Below are positions 10,624-21,341 of a stretch of 64,000 bases of DNA, one piece after another (position 1 is the first letter of the stretch; each line of letters begins with the position of its first letter). Both the position numbers and the translations under genes were made by a program. Below the pieces are notes generated by a model. It was given only the letters and a program-made list of their open reading frames with translations. It did no database searches and was not told the origin of the DNA. The stretch spans positions 930,001 through 994,000 of the forward strand of contig NC_082422.1 of NCBI RefSeq assembly GCF_004011695.2. The letters are read 5' to 3'. Origin of the DNA: Ascochyta rabiei (taxonomy: Eukaryota > Ascomycota > Dothideomycetes > Pleosporales > Didymellaceae).

Positions 10624-11121
10624 TCATCCAAAAGGACTTTCCTGTGCGCTATCTCTTTTCGGACCAACCTTCTCTTTCTCCACCAAGCATGCCGTTGCAC
10701 TCACGCTAACGACTATACATCCCATAACCTCGCTCTCCCTGATTTGCAGCCCAACGACAGCGTTCGCTCCTTTCTCAATAGCATCTCTTGTCATTCTTCC
10801 GATGGCTTGATCTCTTGCTTGATACAGGACTCATGTCAGAGGCTTTGCCTCACCCCACGAGCCTGTGATGCTGCTTGATAATGATTTGAGGAAGGACTTT
10901 GGGGCCTTGTGTGTAAGAGAAACGGTTCCGTGTATAGCGCCGATGACTTGAGTTGTAGTGTAGCCGGGAAGAAAAGGCGTTGTAGAAACTAGGATTGAGG
11001 GTGTTAGGCTGCGCAGAATGTTGCCAGTAGTATATATTGAATGGGTCTGATCGAGTTGTGTTGACTCAACAATCTTGGAGCCGGCATGCCAGCTCGGCAT
11101 TCGACTATGTTTGACTGGCAT
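10624..11121 (-). pseudogene. YbjQ-like (UPF0145) protein, broken by an in-frame TGA
   Basis: The minus-strand frame reads SILVSTTPFLPGY, the hallmark start of the YbjQ/UPF0145 fold. It continues to a TGA at 10831-10833, and beyond it in the same frame reads ARDQAIGRMTRDAIEKGANA and GCIVVSVSATACLVEK, the remaining conserved blocks. The next in-frame stop is at 10624-10626. Since conserved sequence lies on both sides in one frame, I call a nonsense mutation. A 48-nt frame-preserving intron (donor GTGAGG) could remove the stop, but it would also delete the conserved helix before GRM. The true start is uncertain; 11121 is the nearest reasonable ATG, and the frame is open to 11364. Members are small oligomeric proteins annotated as possible heavy-metal binders. 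Confidence 0.6.
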
Positions 11122-11722
11122 GGTCGAGCGACGATTGGTCAACATGCTGGTTTTGCTGAATCGGCTTGAATAGGGTATACGACCGTTGCGATGAGCGATG
11201 AGCAATGAGTTGCTTGACGAAGTGATGGCGTTGCAATTGAAAACCTCGACGACCGGCGCACCGCAACGGTTATGATGTGTTGCAGTCATGACGTTAGTCG
11301 CGTACTGAAACATAGACAAGGCGACTCTGCGGCTCAGGCTGCCTCCCAAGACATGCTTGAACATCTAAGCCGCGATAAGCTGCAAGCACGCCGCACAGCT
11401 CCGTGCTTCATGTTCTCGACAGTTCTAGTGCTGTTAGCCCGAAGTGCATGGCGAATGCAGCAGTACGAGCTGTTTCGTCGTTGTAGTGTGTTTTGGCAGG
11501 ACGAGGCGGGTTCAGGTCGTTGAAGCGAGGCTCTGTGACATAGAATGTCACAGGCGCCGCGATCACCTCCGCTGACAATGGTAGCAAACCGACAAGAGTA
11601 ACTCAAGACCATGTCAGTGGCTTGACATCACAAGTACGAACAGTTGACTCAATGCAAGTCAAGAAGTCGACACCTTTTGTATACCGTTTCTATGGGCATT
11701 CTGTGGCGAGCAATATAGGAAG
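11122..11722. other. Intergenic between two decayed genes
   Basis: No supported gene. The 5' end of the YbjQ-like remnant may extend into 11122-11364. Confidence 0.4.
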
Positions 11723-13635
11723 TCACTCTTTGGAAGTGAGCTCGTACAGTAACTTGAGTTGCTTGAAGCCAGTCTGAAAGCACAAAATGTCCCTCTTCTC
11801 TTCGGCAAGAATATTCATAAAATACATAAGAGCGTTTAACATTGATTGTCGATACGTTAGGTCGGTGTCTTCGTTTATCATTGAACACGAAGGCGATGTT
11901 TCTGGAGACAATAATAGCGGGCAATTGGTGAAAGCAACAGCCAGGAAGCCTAGCATATACGGTTGAGCCAGCAGATGTGTGTGTAGCGAGATGGAGGACA
12001 GTCGATGATAGTGGTTCAGAAGCGCCAGATTGTTTCGAAGGTCGAGTCGTATGACATTGGGTAAAGGGTAGACGCACTGGGACGTAGCGCGTATTGACAA
12101 TGAACGGCAAGAAGTGCACGCCGAAAGAATGTCGAGGGTTAGGCGGGTGACGTCGTCCGAGAAAAAACGGCGGCTTCAAGCCTGAAGTGCGTGAGTAAGT
12201 GGTCGTAATTGAGCACCTCCTCGTACAAAAAGATCTCGCCATCGTGTGCGTTGATCCGTGATAGGAAATGACAGATGACAGGCATCGAACGCGGTCTGAG
12301 GGTATCCCAACAGTCACCAATATTGATGTGATCAGTTGGCAGATCCACAGTATCTCGTGAGAGCATGCTCTGTTGCCCAGTACGAAGAGACATTTGCGTA
12401 TCGAGGTAAACGATCATGGTCCAAAGATGACAGCGAAGGGCTCTTTCGCGAGCGATGGCAAGGTCGCTGTAACCTGGCATCTATTCTTTATGCAGGACTA
12501 TCATCATAGATAGCCGTACAATTATACCCATCACGTTTCAACATGTATCGAGTGTCCAAAAAGTTGCGGTGGTTGCTTGCTTGGCCACTACCATTAGACG
12601 TAGTGTGCTTATAGCGGTAGTTATTGGGCGAGACATGTACGTCGTCTTTGCCAGACAAGCTTCGCTTGGGTACAAAAATTCCGCCGCAGTTGCGTTACTA
12701 CTATCCGCAGTGTGTGCCCTATGTCCTACTGCGTATGCTCCGAGGCTGAGAACCGCAAGACATTGCGCAAGCCAACTCGGGTCTGCGTTCTCTGGCTGTC
12801 TCCAGAAGTCTGCCAATCTAACGTGGAAATTGGACTCGTCGAACAAGGGCAACGAAGGGTGGAAATATTGAAAATACCTAGCAACCAAGGATGGTACATC
12901 TGCAGGGAAGCGCTGTAGAAGTTCCTGCACTTGATATCCTGACGCATAGCGCGCCGATCCAGGACTGCCAAAGGGGTAATTACCAGGTAACGCGAAGTCG
13001 CTGGAGCAATCCCCGTCAATGTGGTTCTTGACAGCGACCGCGAACGGGGTCGATCGGAGAGTACCCAGTGATACCATCTACGTAGTGTCAATTAGGACAC
13101 TAAAACTGCATGGGTTGGACAAGTCGACATACTCGGTCTAAGATGGCTCTATAATGAGTCGATCCTCTCTTACGCAGGTACCATGTCGCTACTACCCACT
13201 CAGGATCCTCCCAGTCGACGCAAAAGGTACTTCCGGGTGTGGTCGCTCCGTCGTTTGCCCGAGTGGCTGTTGAGGTGGCTGAGGTCTATGTGTGTACATG
13301 CATGTTGCATCCACTCCAAAGCGACAGCATCGGCTACAAGGCTGTTTTTAGTCGCACTTGACCTTCAAGCGATGACAACGAGTACATGACAAGCATGTTC
13401 GATCGCGTTTCTTGAGTCGACCCTGGACGGTGGATGTGGCAGGTGTTGTTACTAGGGTATCGTCCAGAGTTGTCGAGTCGCTACCATTTAAAGATGGATT
13501 GTTTTTTTGGTCTTCATCATACGTACATTTAGCCGCTGCACGCTTACAGCGTGTGCAATTCGGTCTGGCTTTGTCGCATTTGCGTTTAGATTGGCGGCAC
13601 CGTGTGCAGGTTGCGACTTCCCTAGCCTGCTCCAT
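11723..13635 (-). pseudogene. Fungal transcription factor with two Zn2Cys6 clusters, multiply disabled
   Basis: Starting at 13635 the frame encodes a first zinc cluster (CTRCRQSKRKCD...CTRCKRAAAKC) and about 40 residues later the start of a second (CLSCTRCHRLKVKCD). A TAA at 13348-13350 then interrupts, and the same frame continues with KQPCSRCCRFGVDATCMY, completing the second cluster. The fungal-specific middle domain follows in frame (ARYFQYFHPSLPLF; CHLWTMIVYLDTQM). It carries TGA at 12538-12540 where Trp is expected and TAG at 12481-12483. A one-base frameshift lies in the poly-T run near 12160, after which the domain continues to 11723. Extra stops at 13078-13194 may lie in an intron of about 120 bp. 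Such proteins normally regulate neighbouring metabolic genes. This one cannot make a full-length product. Confidence 0.8.
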
Positions 13636-13904
13636 ATCTGTATTTCTTACTTGTAACTTTGTGTACTACACAGGAGTGTTGGTGATAGTCCGGCCAAGTC
13701 TGCGGGCAAGCTATTTGTTTTTATATAGGTAGGGGGAAGTATGGAAGCAATTGTGGAGCATGAAGAGTTGCGGGCGTGTTAACACCGACGCTACTTGTGC
13801 GGCCGATCACGTCTTCCCTCTTTGCGATCAGCACGAAAGGAATGACGAGGCAGACTAGTCTTACTATGATGCTTGTAAATACCTTCACGCCTGGATTACA
13901 AGGC

Positions 13905-15125
13905 CTAGCTCTCGGATCTAGGAGTCTTTCCAGCCACGTTCTCGTTTTCGAAAAAACCAATTCCATCCTTCGTCGTAGCGTTCAGTCTCTCCAAGATGTA
14001 CTCGCCCGCCCTAATAGGCTTCCATTTGCTTTCTTCTCCTTCAGAGAGACAAGTCGGCAAAGTCTCAACAAGTGTGTCGTAGTTCACACTGAAGAAAAAC
14101 GGAACACTATACCGCGCTTCTGTGCTTCGATTCACGACCCTATGCACGGTACTCTTGTACAGCCCGTTCGTCCAGCGCATCAGGAAGTCTGCAACGTTCA
14201 AGATAAGAGAGTCAGGCGGCGGAGACGCGATATGCCAGTGTCCAGAAGGCTTGAGGATCTCCAGGCCGGGAACGGAGGAGGGAAGGAGGAGTGTGAAGCA
14301 CTCGTAGTCAGAGTGCGCGCCGAGACCAATTTGCTCCTCTGAAGACGCTGGCGAACATGACAATAGAGGACTCCTGGGTGGGGGATAATACAAGAGGCGA
14401 GCTATGCCGCCGGGATGTGTGGTCATTGGGTCGAAATATGTTTCTTCCAAATTTAGGGACAGTGCGAATAGGCGAAAGAGGTGACGTGCAAGCTCGAGGA
14501 CCTATGGCAATGTCAGTCGCTTGCTGCCATTGCGGTGATCCATCGTACGACTCACTGCACTATAGTATTCTTTGACAGCCGCATAGAAGCCTGGCAGTTC
14601 ATCTTCCTTGGGCCACAGATTACCGTTTCCTGGAGTCCCATCCAGATTGGTGTACTTGCCATCGCCCCCAGTTCTATCCATGCCTGCTTCATACGAAAAG
14701 TTGAAGACTTCTTTTGTTTCCAGATCGCCAGCAATCGATGTATACTCGCTTGGCTCCCAGCCAAGTCCTAGCTTGCTTCTTTTTGTATGCAGCTTCTCTT
14801 TCTGCTCAATACTCAATTCATGCATGAAACGCTTAGCTTGATGCAAGATGCCATCCCGTGCAGATTTAGGCACGCCGTGGTTGGTGATGTAGAAGAAACC
14901 AGAAGTTGTGCATGCCTTCCGGATCTGGTTTGCTACACTCTGTCGCTCAGCCAGTGAAGCCGAAAATGAAGGCGATATGTCAATGGCTGGTACTGTGAAT
15001 TCTTCATCTGTTATGGAAGCTATTGATGCAAGTCGGGATTGTAGATAGGCAGCAGCGCCCTCTCGCGCTTCTTTGTACGTTGTCGAGGCGTGAGAGCTGG
15101 GTGCTGCAACCAAGGGTGATGCCAT
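13905..15125 (-). CDS. 2-oxoglutarate/Fe(II)-dependent dioxygenase (isopenicillin-N-synthase-like)
   Basis: Two exons: 15125-14556 and 14501-13905. The intron is 14502-14555 (GTGAGT...CCATAG) and the product is 388 aa. The N-terminal DIOX_N region has VPAIDISPS and GFFYITNHGVP. The 2OG-FeII_Oxy core shows the iron triad His253-x-Asp255 (GAHSDYECF) and His310 (YKSTVHRVV), and the 2-oxoglutarate salt-bridge pair Arg320/Ser322 (RYS). The enzyme couples oxidative decarboxylation of 2-oxoglutarate to oxidation of an unknown small molecule. The fold is complete, so it is probably active and cytosolic (no signal peptide). It is transcribed divergently from the amidohydrolase gene (353 bp between starts), which suggests a shared promoter and pathway. 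Confidence 0.92.
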
Positions 15126-15478
15126 TTCGTAGTGGTCGAAGTCCGCAGTCCTTGGTCAAGCTACAAATCTGGTACTCGTTCGTCCAAGACGAGCTTTGTT
15201 GGTTGAGTAGTGAGTGTGATGTCTGGTGATAAGCGCTAAGCCATATGACTGGTTGAGCTGACATAACCTAAAGTGGGGTAGCTTCTCAAACAGTGTGTCT
15301 CATGTCGTCCTACATGAACGTCCTCACGATTTCAGATGCCGCCAAATACGAGCTTCTACAACTTCAATATGGACTTGCTTGGTGCGGGTATCGTCGGCGG
15401 TCGGTAATACTTCGGAACTCCGATACCGGAACCAGATGTTACTTGATTAAACACGAGATCCCCCTCGTTCAAGTCACC
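15126..15478. promoter_or_regulatory. Divergent promoter between dioxygenase and amidohydrolase
   Basis: This 353-bp interval lies between the two divergent starts. An in-frame extension of the amidohydrolase frame runs back to 15293 but looks non-coding. I see no definite operator; the Zn2Cys6 genes on each side are candidate regulators (inference). Confidence 0.35.
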
Positions 15479-17224
15479 ATGAGCCGAGCCACAACTATGA
15501 ACGCCCAAAACGACACCAGAATCTTCACCAATGGCCGTATTTTCAGTGATGGCAAGATCGCTGCTGATGCTCAATGGCTGTCGAGCATGGTTGTACGCGA
15601 TGGCAAGATTGCGTTCATTGGACCTAATGATGCGCCAGAGATAGAAGCTCTGCGACGGCAGGAGTCAGATATCGAGATCAAAGACCTACAAGGACGACAC
15701 GTTCTTCCAAGCTTCATCGATGCACATATGCATCTGCTGATGCTAGGGCAGTCTCTCCATAAGGTGAATCTAGATGGATCGAAAGATCTAGAAGAGATTC
15801 GATCAAGGATCTCAAAGTATGCCAAAGAGAACCCGCATAAAGAGAGGATTTTGTGCATGGGATGGATGCACAGCATGACCAACGGGGAAGCAAAGGCGAG
15901 CTTGCTTGATGATCTGGATCCACGACCTATTTATATCGACTCCAAAGACATACACTCCGTCTGGTGTAACAGTGCCGCTTTGAAAGAGATGGGCATACAA
16001 GAGATGGAGACCCCGGCTGGTGGAATCATAGAGCGGGATGAGAACGGCGTTGCGTTGGGCTTGTTGTCTGAGGCGTGTGTGTTGCTGATTGTATGGCCGT
16101 ATCTGGCTGAAATTTTACCAATGGAGGATAAGACTGCGGCGCTACAGGCGGCGATTGATGCATACCATGCCGTAGGATGCACCAGCTGCATTGACATGGC
16201 GATGGACGAGAATGCGTGGGCAGCAGTTTTGGAGCTACAGAAAACCAAAGGTGGCTCTTTGCCACTTCGAATTGCCGCTCACTGGTGCATACTGCCTGGT
16301 GACAGTAAAGAAGATCGCTTGCGGCAAGTTGAGCGTGCGATTGAGCTAAACCGCCAGTTCAACAACGACACAAGTCCAGATTTGAGAGTTGTGGGGATCA
16401 AGATCATCTGCGACGGCGTCATCGATGCTTGTACAGCGGCTCTAGCGAAGCCATACACGTCTAATGGCCACTTCGAAGGTCCGATTTGGACGCCAGAGAT
16501 GCTGGACCCTGTGGTAAAACGGGCAGCCGATGCAGGTCTGCAATGTGCTCTGCACGCCATTGGTGACCAAGCCGTACACAACGCCGTCAACGTACTAGAG
16601 AAGCATGGCAAGCCTGGACAACGACATCGCATCGAACATCTGGAGCTCACAGCCCCAGAGGATGCGAAGAGACTTGGAAAGCTAGGCATCACAGCGAGCA
16701 TCCAACCCGTTCACTCGGATCCGGCCATTCTGCGTGCATGGCCGAAGCTGCTTGGGCCGGAGCGCGTGAAGCGTGCATTTGCGTACTCGGAGTTTGCGGA
16801 CCATGGTGCTGCGTTAGCGATAGGTTCGGACTCGCCTACTGCACCCTACGCACCTCTACCCAACCTGTACGTTGCGACAACGCGCAAATCGGCCAGGCAG
16901 CCTGACGCAGGTGATGCGCCAGTGAACGGCAACTTTAGACTGGAGCTGGCGCAGGCTGTCAGTGCTGCCACCAGTGGTGCCGCATATTCTTGCTTCGCAG
17001 AGAAGAGGGTAGGGAGCTTGGAGCTGGGTAAGATGGCAGATTTCACAGTGATTGACACAGAGTGGAAGCAGGAGGAGTTGCTCCATGCGAAAGTGAAGGA
17101 AACATGGTTTGGGGGGGAGGCAAGTGTACGAAAGCCGCACCGACGCCCCGGCCCCCCCATGTCGAGGAAGGAGCAACGAGGCAAGCAGATGTGGCAGTCA
17201 CGACTGGTTAGGTCACTAAGATAG
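15479..17224 (+). CDS. Amidohydrolase family 3 (YtcJ-like metal-dependent hydrolase)
   Basis: A single exon, 581 aa from the ATG at 15479 (MSRATTMNAQ). The upstream in-frame ATG at 15293 adds a leader unlike the family. Metal-binding motifs of Amidohydro_3 enzymes are present: DAHMH at 81-85, ALHAIGDQAVH and HRIEHLE in the middle, and IGSDSP near the C-terminus. The family hydrolyses exocyclic amide/imine bonds or related substrates; the real substrate is unknown. The expected C-terminal strand (TWFGG then xVYE) is present only if the G7 run at 17111-17117 is read as G6. As written, the last 34 residues are off the family pattern, so the tail may be a frameshift or assembly error. Neighbours suggest a catabolic role with the divergent dioxygenase. 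Confidence 0.9.
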   Translation: MSRATTMNAQNDTRIFTNGRIFSDGKIAADAQWLSSMVVRDGKIAFIGPNDAPEIEALRRQESDIEIKDLQGRHVLPSFIDAHMHLLMLGQSLHKVNLDGSKDLEEIRSRISKYAKENPHKERILCMGWMHSMTNGEAKASLLDDLDPRPIYIDSKDIHSVWCNSAALKEMGIQEMETPAGGIIERDENGVALGLLSEACVLLIVWPYLAEILPMEDKTAALQAAIDAYHAVGCTSCIDMAMDENAWAAVLELQKTKGGSLPLRIAAHWCILPGDSKEDRLRQVERAIELNRQFNNDTSPDLRVVGIKIICDGVIDACTAALAKPYTSNGHFEGPIWTPEMLDPVVKRAADAGLQCALHAIGDQAVHNAVNVLEKHGKPGQRHRIEHLELTAPEDAKRLGKLGITASIQPVHSDPAILRAWPKLLGPERVKRAFAYSEFADHGAALAIGSDSPTAPYAPLPNLYVATTRKSARQPDAGDAPVNGNFRLELAQAVSAATSGAAYSCFAEKRVGSLELGKMADFTVIDTEWKQEELLHAKVKETWFGGEASVRKPHRRPGPPMSRKEQRGKQMWQSRLVRSLR

Positions 17225-17916
17225 ACAACAATCAGAGGCTCCACAGGCTTAGCTTCAACTTCAACGTACTGGAGAGTTCGTGATGGAAACGTCATCTTGA
17301 ATAGGCTAGCAGATATCAGCCTCGCAAGCCACATAGCCAGCCTTGACTCGGCTGGCGTATGTGCACGTAAACAAGCTAAGATGGAGAGATCCCCGACCCT
17401 CAATGGCCTTCGCATAGGACATGGCTGACGGTACCCATCATCTCGGACCCTCGTCCTACCGCCCGTCAGCCCGGGCGCCTAAGCTCCTCGTGAAAAAGGT
17501 GGGTCTCACGGCTATCCACATTCAGGTCGTACAACATAGCGTCCACGCCGTGCAGCAGCTTCACAAACCGCCGGCTTAAAAGCGCCGCTGCCAGCAATGT
17601 CCCATCGTACAGCGCGCTCAGCAATAGTCCAGCGCTTTGTCGGGATCTTCTCCATCCAAGGTTGAGGGCGCATGTTCCCCAGCTGGATGAACAGCAACCC
17701 GACACTCTGGGACAGCAGCTCAAAACTCTCACACTTCTAATACCAATCAGGGCTGGCCGTCTCTCCTTGGCGGGACGCATCACTTGCGGCCCACCATCCT
17801 TCCATGTCTTCGAGTCCTCGTGCATGCAGTGAGCTTGATGTCACTAGCAGTGGCTTCTTGATGCTGGACTTTGTCGTGGGCGTTGTGCGAAGTTGGAGAA
17901 CTCTCGTGCGCGCATC
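17225..17916. other. Intergenic, no supported gene
   Basis: GC-rich. Holds a minus-strand ORF (17466-17825) with no recognisable domain, which I do not accept as a gene. The last part is the promoter of the next regulator. Confidence 0.4.
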
Positions 17917-20082
17917 ATGTCGCTAGCCCCACCAGGAGCGGACCCCTCCAGCAGCGGAGCGGCAGCCGGGCTCCTGTCGAAGACATGCCAGAACTGCTTC
18001 TCGCTGAAGATTCGATGCGATCGCACCCAGCGCCAGGACATCTGCGATCGATGCGCCCGCCTGGGCAAGAGCTGCGTCTTCCGGCCAGCCCGCAGGCGCG
18101 ACAACAGCGCTAAGCGCGACTCACGCATCCACGCCCTCGAGCAACAGGTCAAAGACCTGCTTCGACTCCAGCAACGAGGCCCCCTTGCGCAGCAGCCCCT
18201 CCCCGAGGGCACCGCCAGTGCTGCTTGTCAGAGCTCACCTCCCATTGCTGGCGACGGCGACATTATCGACGACGATGTTGTGTCCATTGAGAGGGCGACG
18301 ACGCTCGTGGACATGTACAAGACAGACATGATGCCACACTTCCCCTTCGTCATTATCCCTCCGTACACCACTGCCGCCGACATTCGACACTCCCAGCCGT
18401 TCTTGTTCCTTGCAATAGTGTCAGTTGCTTGTTTTCACGATCTGCAGACGCAAGAAAAGCTATACCATCGCTTCAAGTACATGGTCAGCGAGAAGGTGCT
18501 TTATGGTGGAGACGAGTGTCTGGACCTGCAATACCTGCAGGGGCTTTTGGTCGCACTGGCCTGGTAATACGACTCGTGTACGTCGAAAGGACATGACTGA
18601 TTTGTCGAAAGGAACCAGTTCCACGGACGATCGAAGAACTACTCGCAGTACCTCCAGCTCGCTATCTCGATAGCCGTGGACCTTCGCCTCGATCGCAAAC
18701 CAATACATCAGAAGCTCAACGAAGGCAGCAAGCGAGACCCAATCGCAAAAGCGAACTATGTAGGCGCGGGAAACTCGGGCTCAGCCGAGCAGCGAGCGGC
18801 TGCAGGCGTCTTCTACATCGCATCCACGTGCGTTGTACACGCTGTGAACAAGTTGGCAACAGCTAACCAGTCACAGTATCGCAAAATTGCTGGACAAGAT
18901 GAACACTTTTGCTTGCACGCCATTCATCGAGGGAGGATGTCTGTCCTTGCAACAGAAAGCCGAATATAGAACAGACAAGGACCTTTACCATGTCATTCGC
19001 CTGCAGCGTATCATCGAGAACATCGACCAGATTGCCAAGGCAGCTCACCATTCGGAAGCTGAAGCTCATTCATCTTACCTACGCGTGCGAGCGGAACTCG
19101 AAGAGTTTAGAGTCTACCTATGTTCTGATGTCAGCGATAGCCGTATGTGCTTCTACCAAGAATATCGGCGCACTTACTGACACCTCATCCAGATCTGTTG
19201 TTTATGCAATTTCATACCGCAAAGCTTTTTCTATATCAAGTCGCCTTCTTCGAACGAAATCTGCAACAGTCTCCATACCTACATCTCAACATATTGTGTG
19301 AAGGGCTGGAAGGTGCTAAATCCTTCCTCGACCTGTATTTGTGGCTACCTCCAAAGTCAGAGATGGCCCTTACCAATATCGAGTGGATACAGCTTTCCTT
19401 TGGTGTGACACTTGCTGCAAAATTTTCCATCGTCAGTAGGAACCCACACGTCGAAGAGCGGGCTCGTGAATTAAGACACCGACTCAACATTGACCACGTC
19501 TTCCGACACTTGGCTTTGCGGATTGGCGCACTGGTTGGAAGGGCTGCAGAGGGCGACAAGAGCAAGGACATATTCTATTACTACGAACAGCGAACCCGCA
19601 AGATCCAAACTTGGTACGAGAAGATGATACGAGCCACCGGTACAACGAGCCCTCCACAAATTACCACTCATCAAACACTGCCGCCTCATGCTCAGCCACA
19701 AATACAATTACCATCTCCAGCTACGCCATCCGGTGTGCCGGTATCCACAACCTTCTCGCATCAGCAACCACAAGGTTATACAGCACCCATTAATTACCCC
19801 GACTACTTGTCTCAGAATACTGGTCATCAGTCTATGCCGCCACCCATGCAACCTCCGCCCATGGAGGCTGTAGGCATGGCGCCAGTAAGTTCATACCAGC
19901 AATACAGTCCTACGCCTGCCCTCGCGTTCCCAGATCTCATGATGGCACAAGGCTGGGATAGCATGTTTGCTATCCCCATGGAGAAAGACGCACTTCTCGA
20001 TGTGAGCCAGGGTTACGGCCTGGGAATGGCCAGTCCGCCGAGCGAAGGGTCATCATGGGCTGAGAGCCCTGCTAGTCAGTAG
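17917..20082 (+). CDS. Zn2Cys6 transcription factor, WAR1/PrtT-like layout
   Basis: Four exons: 17917-18563, 18612-18827, 18877-19142 and 19193-20082 (672 aa), with introns of 48-50 bp. The N-terminal binuclear zinc cluster has Cys24, 27, 34, 43, 46 and 53 (CQNCFSLKIRC...CDRCARLGKSC). A basic linker and a short coiled coil (RIHALEQQVKDLLRLQQ) follow. The middle homology region begins YKTDMMPHFPFVIIP, a pattern typical of regulators annotated as WAR1- or PrtT-like. The C-terminus is Pro/Gln/Ser-rich, probably an activation domain. It would act as a nuclear DNA-binding regulator at CGG-type sites. It lies next to the amidohydrolase gene in the same orientation, so it may control it; that is inference. 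The gene appears intact, unlike the regulator on the other side. Confidence 0.9.
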
Positions 20083-21341
20083 AAGAAGCACAAACTTATG
20101 TCTGCAGCGTGCAATCTATCCTTAGATCCTGACTCTCAACTATGGGCGTCACGCCGAGTGAAGGCCGCGCACCATCCCGCTGCAAGAAGGGACTGGTTGC
20201 AGGCAATGGAAGTTTTCAACATGGTAGCTCTTTTGGCTTCACGGATCGAAGTTGCGATCTCAAGGCGGACCTCCGTAGTCGCAATTTCAGCGACGCCACT
20301 CATAGCGTACCAACTACCGTGGTGTTGCGCAGATGAATCGAGGAGTTCATGAAGTCGAACGCTTATAAGTAGCGGATCAAGATAACTTCCAAGCCCGCAG
20401 CTCATTTTCACCCCATGGATATCTACTGAATATGAAGGTGGGGGGGTCAATCTACAGGTTCAGTCGGAGCGTTTTCGTAATCGGAGTATGACAAGAGGGC
20501 ACCGGTGCCAGACCTCAGCCGTTGTGCAAACCAACAACGAATTCCAGCTGCTTGTGGAGCCCTGCATCTATTGCATCTGAAAGCCGCCGACGAGCCACGT
20601 CGGTGCACTACACAATTCTTCTTATAAACACCATATTGCGTACACACGACCTTTAAGCTAAGAATCTGGAGCTCTACAGAGTTGCTAAGCGGTATTGTAA
20701 AAACGCAAACAAATTTACAAAAAGGTCTGGTTTGCGTTGTTGGTTGCGGCTGATAGTAGTGTCGAAGCGTAAATGCCACGTGGCTTATCGGCGACTCTCA
20801 GAAGCAGTAAGGTCCCCGGTTGTTTTATGCATAGTATGGTCTCCGGCAAGAGTACTATGTAGAGTCCCGTGGCTAGTGCAATGTAGATGAAAAGCAGAGG
20901 CTTGGCAAGCCCAATTCCGAGGTTATCTTGGCTTTACACCAATTAGCAGACATCTCCTCTCTTTGTTATCTGCAACAGCATCTGTGCGCACTCGTTATAA
21001 ACATTAATAGGCATTTCTGCACAAGACCCACCGCACTGGCCATGGGACTCTACATTTGCCGGGGACCATAGTAATTATTTGTTCAAGCACATAATTCGGT
21101 CTGGTCTAATCTTTTTGCATTTTAAAATTAATCAAGCCGCGCAAACATAGGGATTTGTATCGTCATATTATGGCGTTATAACAGAAACCCATCATGCTCC
21201 ATACAGCCCTAGCAGACCTTGCAGCTGATGTGTTTTAGACAAAAGGATTTCTCGAATTTTCAGAGGCTTGCAATTTTATGTTCGTGTACACTTGTGTAGT
21301 ACTTTGTTATATACTATCTACGCAATTGAAGAGCTATCCTA
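20083..21341. other. AT-rich intergenic region with a MITE
   Basis: Long A+T-rich spacer with no supported ORF. It contains MITE copy 1 at 20834-21071. Confidence 0.5.
20834..21071. mobile_element. MITE copy 1 (TA target duplication, about 40-bp TIRs)
   Basis: This 238-bp non-coding element is flanked by TA on both sides (20832-20833 and 21072-21073). The left end begins gtatggtctccggcaagagt and the right end is the imperfect reverse complement, ending ccccggcaaatgtagagtcc when read inward. The left arm carries a 7-bp insertion. The internal sequence is clearly homologous to the copy at 38531-38762. Differences between copies include TGG/TAG-type changes compatible with RIP. The TA duplication fits non-autonomous Tc1/mariner/Fot1-type elements. 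No transposase is in this window. Confidence 0.85.

Noticed and set aside
17466..17825. Minus-strand 119-aa ORF upstream of the Zn2Cys6 regulator
   Set aside because: No domain, no signal peptide and competing frames of similar length.
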